Source: Algoriphagus sp. (GTDB lineage: Bacteria; Bacteroidota; Bacteroidia; Cytophagales; Cyclobacteriaceae). From it: a DNA stretch of 33,781 nt. Numbering within the stretch: position 1 is the stretch's first letter; each line of letters opens with the position of its first letter. The translations under genes and the position numbers were made by a program. The stretch is taken from contig JAFMBQ010000004.1 in NCBI GenBank assembly GCA_017858365.1, positions 1 to 33,781 on the forward strand. Reading direction: 5' to 3'. The notes beneath the pieces are model-generated. The model was not told where the DNA came from and made no database searches. It saw only the letters and a list, made by a program, of their open reading frames with translations. Below are positions 1 to 8,019 of the stretch, piece after piece.

Positions 1-30
1 AGCAGATAAAATGTATATCTCAAATATGAT

Positions 31-837
31 ATGATATTAAGAGGACACCTCTATAAGATGAATACAAATACTACTAATTCTTGGTTGAATAAGATCATTG
101 ATTCATTTGCATCTTTAATCATTTTGATTCTTCTTTTTCCATTGTTGTTGTTGTTGGTGATTCTTATAATGCTAGAATCCAAAGGACCAGTTTTTTGTTA
201 TTCTTATCGAGTGGGAATGAATTATCACATCTTTAAATTCTACAAATTCAGAACTATGTATACAGAAGATTATCTTTTGAAAAACCAGCACAATCATATT
301 AATGCAAATCAAAAGAGGATAGTTGTTTCTGAAGTTATAAAGCCATTAAGCAGAGAGTTAATACTCTCCCTAAATTCTGATAAAATTAGGATTAAAGACA
401 CCGGGTTCGTTGATGAATCTAAATACGAATCAATGAAGAAAGATTTAAACCCACAAGTAATCAATAATTTAACAAATGACTCTCGCCTTACTCGTGTAGG
501 ACGTTGGATACAAAATATGAATGTTCATGAGCTACCACAACTATTCAATATTTTAAAAGGTGATATATCATTGATTGGAGATAGGCCCTTGCCAATTAAT
601 GAAGCGGAGAGGCTAGTTTCAGATGAATTGATTGATCACCTCATCAGGCCAATTGGATTTATTAGATTTTGGAATGTGACTGGATCGGAGAAGAAGGAAA
701 GACATTTTTCGAAAAGTAGTAAATTCGGGAATCGGATTTTTCAGGAATATGTTTTTTTACAATATTTAAATATCCTGCCTAGAGCCTCTTTTTACGTGGT
801 ACCCCTCTCGAGAAAACTTGATTCTGATGAATCCTAA
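31..837 (+). CDS. Bacterial sugar transferase (exopolysaccharide initiation-type); start may be the internal ATG at 58
   Basis: N-terminal hydrophobic helix, then GPVFCYSYRVG...FKFYKFRTM and RLTRVGRWIQNMNVHELPQLFNILKGDISLIGDRP, typical of the Bac_transf family. Confidence 0.9.
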   Translation: MILRGHLYKMNTNTTNSWLNKIIDSFASLIILILLFPLLLLLVILIMLESKGPVFCYSYRVGMNYHIFKFYKFRTMYTEDYLLKNQHNHINANQKRIVVSEVIKPLSRELILSLNSDKIRIKDTGFVDESKYESMKKDLNPQVINNLTNDSRLTRVGRWIQNMNVHELPQLFNILKGDISLIGDRPLPINEAERLVSDELIDHLIRPIGFIRFWNVTGSEKKERHFSKSSKFGNRIFQEYVFLQYLNILPRASFYVVPLSRKLDSDES

Positions 838-1023
838 TCCTTTTTTAGTACATTTTATTCTTGAGAATGCTTTCATATTTCAGGCACCAATATCAATTTC
901 TAGTAAATAAGAAATATCACGTATTAGTTGGAATACTTTCAGAACCTGATCTTTTGTTTGACAGGATAGAAAAGGAAATTTGTTTTAAGGTGATGCCTAC
1001 TGTCACAAGTAAAATTGAAATAA

Positions 1024-1414
1024 GGAGAGCCGATTTACTCCTTGAAGATAAGATTAAGAGTAGTCGTTGATAGGTATGCATACCTGACATTAAAGACGTT
1101 TCATTATGCACAAATAAGAACAGAGTATGAATATAGTATTCCTTTAACAGACTTGGATGAATTGTACGCTAGTTCAAAAGTTAAATTAATATACGCTATT
1201 TAATGAAAATAGTGTTGACATTGATATTTATTTAAAGGACATGTCTGTATTAGAAATTGAATACGAAGATGAGTTAACTGAACTGCCTGAATATTGTATA
1301 GAGGAACTAACAGCGGTTAATAAATACTCAAATTTTTCTCTTGCATCATTTGATTTTGTAAAAAGTGTTTTGAAACTAATGAGTCCAAAGAGAAATGGGA
1401 CATTAATAACTTAA
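1024..1414 (+). pseudogene. Decayed CYTH-domain (triphosphate tunnel metalloenzyme-like) gene
   Basis: Hand translation gives LKIRLRVVVDRYAYLTLKTFHYAQIRTEYEYSIPLTDLDELYASSKVKLIYAI** in one frame (to about 1206), then NENSVDIDIYLKDMSVLEIEYEDELTELPEYCIEELTAVNKYSNFSLASFDF in another frame (1202-1414). Together these resemble the CYTH pattern RVRV..AFLTVK..RAEFEYEIP...AEIEL...EVT.D.RYSN.SLA. Confidence 0.7.
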
Positions 1415-1655
1415 GAATACCTATTTTGTCAATAAACATTAAGTCAATTAATTAAGAGCCAGTTGAAGAACAGAAAAAATTATTATAATTGAGTAGTGTT
1501 AAATTAACGTAGGTCGTTTGTAAAAAACGAATGAGTTGTGTTTTCTTTAGACCATTTTTTATTTTTGAAGGAATTCTTGGATTTTTTTCAAACTGAAGAT
1601 CGTTGGAAATTTTGTCTTGATTTAAGTTTTGAAAAATGTAATGGGACAATTTTTA

Positions 1656-2393
1656 TCAAAGGAGGTTAAGTCTCTTAAATAAAGACTCTCTATTAGCTCT
1701 AGAAATGGGGATAACCTTGTCTTCAATCAGTAAGTTGGATTCTTCAATATCGATTATTTTGGAAAGGTTGATGATGAATGATCGGTGGATTTTTTGAAAC
1801 CAAAAAGGACTAAGTTTTTTTTCCACATGCTTCATCGAAGTTTGGACGATGTAACCCTTAGACTTGGTTTTAAACAAGGCGTAATCTCCTTTAGCTTCCA
1901 CATAAAGAATGTCCTCTATTTTCACTTTGATAAGTTTGGAGTCTACTTTTAGAAAAATGCTATTGTCTACTATTTTGGATAGGTTAATAGCAGCTTTTTC
2001 AGCAGTTTTTAGTCGGTCGAATGAAGCTTTTGCTATTTGGATTGCTGCATTGACTTCTTTTATACCATAGGGTTTTACCAAATAGCCAAAAGGGCCTTTG
2101 TCTCGGGCTCGGAGCACGGTTTCATTGTCCGCATAGGCCGTGGTAAAAATAAAAGGGATGTCGAATTGGTCTCGTATGATCTCTGCAAGATCTACCCCAT
2201 CAATATCTCCGCTGATCTGGATATCAAGTAAAGCCAAGTCAGGAAGGTCTTTGTTGCAAAGCTCGATGGCTTCGTCAGCATTATCCGCGACACCGACAAC
2301 TTTGTGATTTAAGATTCTAAGGATATCTTTTAAGCTCTCAGAGATCATTAAATCATCTTCGACAATCACAACTTTCAGTTGGCTCATTTCCAT
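1656..2393 (-). CDS. LytTR-family response regulator (REC + LytTR DNA-binding domain)
   Basis: REC motifs VVIVEDD, LALLDIQ, FTTAY, LVKPYG; C-terminal LytTR pattern DILYVEAKGDYALFKT...FQKIHRSFIINLSKI. Confidence 0.95.
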   Translation of the reverse strand: MEMSQLKVVIVEDDLMISESLKDILRILNHKVVGVADNADEAIELCNKDLPDLALLDIQISGDIDGVDLAEIIRDQFDIPFIFTTAYADNETVLRARDKGPFGYLVKPYGIKEVNAAIQIAKASFDRLKTAEKAAINLSKIVDNSIFLKVDSKLIKVKIEDILYVEAKGDYALFKTKSKGYIVQTSMKHVEKKLSPFWFQKIHRSFIINLSKIIDIEESNLLIEDKVIPISRANRESLFKRLNLL

Positions 2394-2433
2394 AGCTAAA
2401 AGAACAAATTAATTTGCAATTATGCCTAATTAA

Positions 2434-4842
2434 CTAAGCCGAAGGAAGCGTAATTATAAATTTTGACCCTTTATTGGTGTCGCTTTTCACTGAGATTGTC
2501 CCTTGATGCATTAGTACAAACTCTTTCATAATAGATAGCCCAAGACCAGTTCCTTGAATATTTTTAACATTGGTAGCCCGATAAAAAGAAGAGAAAAGTC
2601 CTTGTTGATCCTTTTTTGGAATCCCTATGCCGAAGTCTTTACAGGTAATGATTACCTCAGAAAGTTTATTAAAGGAGATTATTAAGATCGGATCTTTGGT
2701 ATCCGGTGAATATTTTAAAGAATTAGAAAGGACATTAGTGAGTACGTGCTCTATCAAAAGAGGGTCAATAGAGATAGATCTGGGGACTCCAGCTAATTCC
2801 AATTTCACCATTCGTGCGTCTAATCTGCCTTGACATATTTTTTGGATAGCCAATTCTGCAAGTTGAACAAGGTCTGTCTGACGCTTGGAAATTTCCACCT
2901 TTCCGGCTTCAATTTTTCCAAGTAAAAGAATATCATGCATCAGGTTAGTGACTCGTCCTATTTCGGAATCGATCCGTTTGAAATATTTTCCATAAACTTC
3001 TATCGAATTTGGATTCTCCATTTCAAGTTGGAAGTTGATTAGATCTACATTTTGTTTAATGGTCGTCAATGGGGTTCGAAATTCATGGGATGTCATGGAG
3101 ACAAATCTAGATTTCAACTCATTTAGGTCCCGCTCCTTTGCCAGTGACTTTTCCATTTCGTCTCGAGTTGATTTTGCCAAGGTGATATCTCTAATAAATG
3201 CAGTAAAAGAGTGAATACCTCCTTGGACTATGGGGATGATGGTAAGTTCAATTGGAAATTCTTCCTTAGTTTTTCGCTTGGCGGTAAGTTCTAACCGTTG
3301 GTTTAGGGCAGGCCCAACTCCAATAGAATTGAACTTCTTCATTCCGTTTTCATGTGACTGATGATGGTGAGAAGGAATGATATTTTCGGTGAGATACTTT
3401 CCTATGACTTCGTTACTTTTCCATCCGAAAATTTCTTCTGCTCTTGGATTCCATTCTTGAATCTTTCCGCCCTCATCGATAGTGATTATAGCGTCCAGTG
3501 CGGATTCAATTACTGTCCTCAGCTTTTTCTCGCTTTCTCGTAACTCGTTTTCAGCAATTTCTTGTCGCCGCTTAGTTTTTGCATTTTTAATTCGAGATGC
3601 AGAAAGGTTTGCTATAATTTGAAGTGTTTCTACATGCCTCGAGTTGAAAAAGTAGATTTCTTTATGCTCACAGTTGATTATACCAATCACTTGGTTTTCG
3701 GCTTTGATTGGAACGGCTAACTCTGATCCATAGGGCATTTTTTGAACGATATAGCGCGGATCCAAAGCGGTATTCGAAATAATTTCCACGGACCCTGACT
3801 TTGCCACAGATCCGATAATTCCTTCCCCAAACTTCCAACTTTCTCCTCCTTCACTCACCTCGTGCTGGGTATTTAGACTTGCTTTAAGCTCAAGGATATT
3901 TTTGTCCAAATTCAGAATATAAATCTCTGCGTTGTCAAACCCGAATGTGTTCACTACATGCGAAACCACTTCTGAGGCAATTCCATTTACTGTGTCTTCT
4001 TCAAGCAGTTTGATTACAAATTGATTGATTAAGTAGAGAAATTGTTGGCTTTCGAAAAGCTCTATTTCTTTGGCTTTTCGATCCGAAATATCTAAATGAA
4101 TGCCTATGGAGCCAATTTGTGTGCCCTTGGAGTCAAATGTTGGAGCTCCTGAAATTAAGGCATAAATAGCCTTACCTGATTTGGTAAGAATTTGAGCTTC
4201 ATATACACTGGATTGGTTTTTCTCGCGAAGTTTATTTTGTTTTTTTATTTCAGCTCGCATCTCCTCATTGGTGAGGACTTCTGAAGCTATTTTTCCCATC
4301 AATTCCTCACGAGCATAGCCAGATATCTCACACATCGCATCATTGATATAGGTAATGCGTTCATCTTTATCCACTTCGATCAGACCGAATTGGAGATTTT
4401 GGATGATTCCTCGATATTTTTCTTCGGATTGAATCAACATATCGGTGGCTAGGTATTTTTCAGTGATTACTCTAGCCACAGCCATTGCCCCTTTTACCTC
4501 TTTCCCAACGAAAAGTAATTGAACATTTTGCCCAAGCCAGATTGTTTTTCCATCTGCTGAGGCTACAGGAAATTCCAAATAAGTGATTTTTGTTTTTTTC
4601 TCAAATTGATCTCTGTAGAAACTGCGAACCCGATCCAGATGATCTGGATGTACCAATTCGGTATATTTCATTTCTAGTAGTTTAGATCTAGAATATCCAA
4701 GGATCTCCTGGGCACGAATATTTCCAAAAGTAAAATGGCCAGTTAAATCAGTCTCATAAATAATATCATGAGCACGCTCCACTAAAAGTCGATAACGATC
4801 TATGGAGAAGCTGGGAAAGTCGACTAAATCTTCTTTACTCAA
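2434..4842 (-). CDS. Multi-PAS/GAF sensor histidine kinase
   Basis: Several PAS repeats (HDIIYETDLTGHFTFGN, ERITYINDAMCEISGY, DAIITIDEGGKIQEWNPRAEEIFGW), a GAF-like segment, H-box SMTSHEFRTPLTTIKQ, and ATPase motifs CKDFGIGIP and GTGLGLSI. Confidence 0.95.
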   Translation of the reverse strand: MSKEDLVDFPSFSIDRYRLLVERAHDIIYETDLTGHFTFGNIRAQEILGYSRSKLLEMKYTELVHPDHLDRVRSFYRDQFEKKTKITYLEFPVASADGKTIWLGQNVQLLFVGKEVKGAMAVARVITEKYLATDMLIQSEEKYRGIIQNLQFGLIEVDKDERITYINDAMCEISGYAREELMGKIASEVLTNEEMRAEIKKQNKLREKNQSSVYEAQILTKSGKAIYALISGAPTFDSKGTQIGSIGIHLDISDRKAKEIELFESQQFLYLINQFVIKLLEEDTVNGIASEVVSHVVNTFGFDNAEIYILNLDKNILELKASLNTQHEVSEGGESWKFGEGIIGSVAKSGSVEIISNTALDPRYIVQKMPYGSELAVPIKAENQVIGIINCEHKEIYFFNSRHVETLQIIANLSASRIKNAKTKRRQEIAENELRESEKKLRTVIESALDAIITIDEGGKIQEWNPRAEEIFGWKSNEVIGKYLTENIIPSHHHQSHENGMKKFNSIGVGPALNQRLELTAKRKTKEEFPIELTIIPIVQGGIHSFTAFIRDITLAKSTRDEMEKSLAKERDLNELKSRFVSMTSHEFRTPLTTIKQNVDLINFQLEMENPNSIEVYGKYFKRIDSEIGRVTNLMHDILLLGKIEAGKVEISKRQTDLVQLAELAIQKICQGRLDARMVKLELAGVPRSISIDPLLIEHVLTNVLSNSLKYSPDTKDPILIISFNKLSEVIITCKDFGIGIPKKDQQGLFSSFYRATNVKNIQGTGLGLSIMKEFVLMHQGTISVKSDTNKGSKFIITLPSA

Positions 4843-5048
4843 GGGGTCTAGCGTTATAGGGACACATTCATTCCTATTTTAACACAAATCAAATAATTAA
4901 GTACATTAGTTTCAAGTCAACTGTCAAAATGATATCGAATTCTTTTTGAGGAAAGCCTGAAAGGAAGCCTGATTTATTCTGTTGGTTTCCCAAATCCAAG
5001 AAGAATTCGGATATTATCAGCTAATCCTATGCGCTTATCTTCTTTCGT

Positions 5049-6725
5049 ATGAATTTTCGTTTTGCTTACACTCCGCTACTGTTTCTCATTTTCGCAGCGT
5101 GTTCTTCTCCAGAAGAAAAATTATTCGGTGAAGAGATTTCCACCTCCTCTGAGCAGATATTAGCTGGAAGAATGCTTTTCGAACAGAATTGTTCCACCTG
5201 TCATAATTTCAATGAGAATGCAATCGGGCCAAATCTAAGTGGCTTGACTCGACAAGTAGAAACAGATTGGATCAAAAGATTTATCAAAAATCCTTCAGAG
5301 TTTTTTCTTGCCAAAGATGAAAGAGCTTTGAAGCTATTGGCTATTTATAAGACTGAAATGCCAGCTAATCCTAACTTTTCGGATTCAGATCTTAATTCCA
5401 TCCTCAGTTACCTGCATACCTTCGAGTCGCTTCCAATTGAAATATTGGGAGATACGACTTCTAACCTTATTCCAGAAAAAATTCAAGAATCAGGGATACG
5501 TTTTGAATTGGAGTTTTATGCCCAGTTACCGGCATCTGACACTTCGCCAGCTTTAGCCAAAATGACTAAAATGGAGCCAATCCCTGGCACAAACCGCTTG
5601 ATGATTAATGATCAGCGCATTGGGATTTATGAATTGGTGGACCAAAAACCACAACTCTATTTAGACTTATTGCAGCACAAATCGGATATGGTCAGCAAGC
5701 CAGGATGGGGTACTGGAGTAGGGAGTTTTGCCTTTCATCCAGAATTCGAGAAGAATGGACTTTTCTATACTGCCCATACCGAGCCGGGAGGAACCCAACC
5801 ACCGGATTTTGGCTATACCGATAGTTTAGCGGTCTTCATGCAATGGGTCTTGACGGAATGGAAAGCAGATTCTCCAAATGCTAAAATCTTCAAAGGAACC
5901 AATCGAGAAGTCCTTCGAATTGATAATTCCTCCCAAGCCCATGGAATGCAAGAGCTGACCTTCAATCCAAATTCGAAGAAAGGCGATCCTGATTTTGGAT
6001 TGCTCTATATCGGATATGGAGATGGCGGAACAGCTGAAAAACGATTTGCCCATATTTCTAACCATGGAGGCGCGGGAATTTATAGTAGCATTTTGCGAAT
6101 CGATCCAACTGGAAAAGATGGAAAAAATGGGAAATACGGAATACCTAAAATCAATCCTTTCGCAGGTGTTCTAGGAAAAGCTGGCGAAGTATTGGCCTTT
6201 GGATTCCGAAATCCAAACCGAATCTTTTGGGATGAAAATGGAAATCTATTTGCTACTGATATCGGTCAGCATAGCATTGAAGAAATTAATATGATTGAGC
6301 CCGGGAAATTTTATGGTTGGCCTATTCGAGAAGGAAGATTTATGATCAATCCTTTTGGAAGTTTCCGAAGTCTTTATCCTTTACCAAAGGATGATGCCGA
6401 GAAAGGAGTCACTTATCCACTAATTCAGCTGGAACATGATGAGACAGTGGCTGTGATCGGTGGTTATTTTCTTCCAGCAGGGAAATTGAAAGGCAATTTT
6501 CTTTTTGGAGATATTCCGACAGGCAGGTTGTTTTTCGCTGACTTAAATGAAAAACCAAGTCCAGCAGTGAAAAGTCTGAAAGTCATTTTCGAAGGAAAAG
6601 AAATGACCATGGAGGAGCTTGTCGGAGGGCGAGTGGATTTGAAGTTTGGAATTGACGCTGAAAAGCAAGTTTATATCATGAGCAAGAATCAAGGAAAGAT
6701 TTACAAAATCATTAATACCCTATGA
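5049..6725 (+). CDS. Lipoprotein with N-terminal cytochrome c domain fused to a sugar dehydrogenase (glucose/sorbosone, PQQ-type) beta-propeller
   Basis: Lipobox-like FAACSS; heme motif CSTCH; possible axial Met in TEMPANP; GSDH-like GVGSFAFHPEFEKNGLFY, FGFRNPNRIFWDENGNLFATDIGQ. Confidence 0.88.
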   Translation: MNFRFAYTPLLFLIFAACSSPEEKLFGEEISTSSEQILAGRMLFEQNCSTCHNFNENAIGPNLSGLTRQVETDWIKRFIKNPSEFFLAKDERALKLLAIYKTEMPANPNFSDSDLNSILSYLHTFESLPIEILGDTTSNLIPEKIQESGIRFELEFYAQLPASDTSPALAKMTKMEPIPGTNRLMINDQRIGIYELVDQKPQLYLDLLQHKSDMVSKPGWGTGVGSFAFHPEFEKNGLFYTAHTEPGGTQPPDFGYTDSLAVFMQWVLTEWKADSPNAKIFKGTNREVLRIDNSSQAHGMQELTFNPNSKKGDPDFGLLYIGYGDGGTAEKRFAHISNHGGAGIYSSILRIDPTGKDGKNGKYGIPKINPFAGVLGKAGEVLAFGFRNPNRIFWDENGNLFATDIGQHSIEEINMIEPGKFYGWPIREGRFMINPFGSFRSLYPLPKDDAEKGVTYPLIQLEHDETVAVIGGYFLPAGKLKGNFLFGDIPTGRLFFADLNEKPSPAVKSLKVIFEGKEMTMEELVGGRVDLKFGIDAEKQVYIMSKNQGKIYKIINTL

Positions 6726-8005
6726 ATAAGTCATTGAAAATCCTTCCGGCAATCGCCCTTGGGTTAGTAGTGTTCGTCACTTCCTGTCAACAGCCGGAAG
6801 AAAAAGTGGCTTTTATAGTCAATGAAAGTGCCATCGCCAGACTAGATTCTACGCTTCAGAGCTATGTCAACACAGGAAATGTTGCTGGAATTTCTGCGCT
6901 TATTTTCGAAAAAGATCAGGAAGTTTATTTCAATGCGTTTGGCTTTGCCAATCAAGAGAAACAAATCCCGATGGATCGTAATACCATAGTGCAGATCTAT
7001 TCGATGACTAAGCCGATCACAGGCACCGCATTGATGACACTTTGGGAAGAAGGAAAATTTCAGTTGGACGATCCCTTGGAGAAATACGCACCGGAGTTTG
7101 CCAATATGAAAGTCTATCAAGGGGTGGATGAAAAAGGAGAAATGATTCTGGTGGATGCCGATCGCCCGGTGACAATTCGCGATATCACCCGACATACAGC
7201 AGGATTTCCGAACCGAAATGATATTCCAGGATTGAGTGAGCTAATGGCTAAAAAAGATGCTCGAAGTTTTGAAAATACATTAACGCAAATGGCTGAAAAG
7301 ATTGGAAGTACGCCATTGTGGTTTCAGCCTGGCACGCAATGGGAATACGGGCAATCAGTAGACGTCCAGGCTTTTTTGGTTGAGCGAATTTCAGGAATTC
7401 CTTATGGGGAATATGTTCAAGACCATGTTTTGGGTCCCTTGAAAATGAATAATACCCGCTATGTAGTTCCATCCGAAGATTTAAATCGGTTTTCTGCTGC
7501 CTATCAGCGAACTGCGGAAGGTGAATTGACACAAATGCCAGACTCTTCTGCACATGCTTTTAATTTGAAAAAATGGCCACTTACACCCGGCGGTTTTGGG
7601 CTGACTTCCACCTTGGATGATTACATGACCTTTGCTAGAATGCTTGTCAGAAAGGGAGAAATCAATGGAACTCAGATTTTAAAACCAGAGACAATCGAGT
7701 TAATGGCAACGAATCACCTTCCAGATTCAGTTACTGTTAGATCTTGGCTTCCAAGTAAAGGAAGAGTCGGATTTGGGATTGACTTTGCTGTCCGGACTGA
7801 TCCGCCAGCTACTGTGGAAGAAATGAATGGTATTGTTGGTGAATTTTTCTGGGATGGAGCAGCCAGTACGCTTTTCTGGGTTGACCCTAAAAATGAATTG
7901 GTCGCAGTACTTTTCGTCCAATTATTCCCATATGATGGAATCGGACTTCATAAAAACTTCCGGGATGCTGTTTATGGTAAAATCACTGTGAAGCCCACTC
8001 AATAG
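6722..8005 (+). CDS. Serine hydrolase, beta-lactamase/penicillin-binding (class C-like) family lipoprotein
   Basis: Lipobox-like VTSCQ; SMTK (SxxK) motif; RDITRHTAGFP; overlaps the upstream stop by ATGA. Confidence 0.9.
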   Translation: MNKSLKILPAIALGLVVFVTSCQQPEEKVAFIVNESAIARLDSTLQSYVNTGNVAGISALIFEKDQEVYFNAFGFANQEKQIPMDRNTIVQIYSMTKPITGTALMTLWEEGKFQLDDPLEKYAPEFANMKVYQGVDEKGEMILVDADRPVTIRDITRHTAGFPNRNDIPGLSELMAKKDARSFENTLTQMAEKIGSTPLWFQPGTQWEYGQSVDVQAFLVERISGIPYGEYVQDHVLGPLKMNNTRYVVPSEDLNRFSAAYQRTAEGELTQMPDSSAHAFNLKKWPLTPGGFGLTSTLDDYMTFARMLVRKGEINGTQILKPETIELMATNHLPDSVTVRSWLPSKGRVGFGIDFAVRTDPPATVEEMNGIVGEFFWDGAASTLFWVDPKNELVAVLFVQLFPYDGIGLHKNFRDAVYGKITVKPTQ

Positions 8006-8019
8006 ATAAAATCCAAAAA

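Noticed and set aside
861-1070. 69-aa plus-strand ORF as a standalone gene
   Set aside because: Its 3' half overlaps the CYTH-like reading in another frame, so it is more likely part of the decayed gene than an intact small protein.
1452-1649. 65-aa minus-strand ORF in the 1415-1655 gap
   Set aside because: Low-complexity AT-rich translation with no recognisable motif; probably chance or debris next to the CYTH remnant.
6842-7195. 117-aa antisense ORF inside the serine hydrolase gene
   Set aside because: Opposite strand of a well-supported CDS, no family motif; expected by chance.
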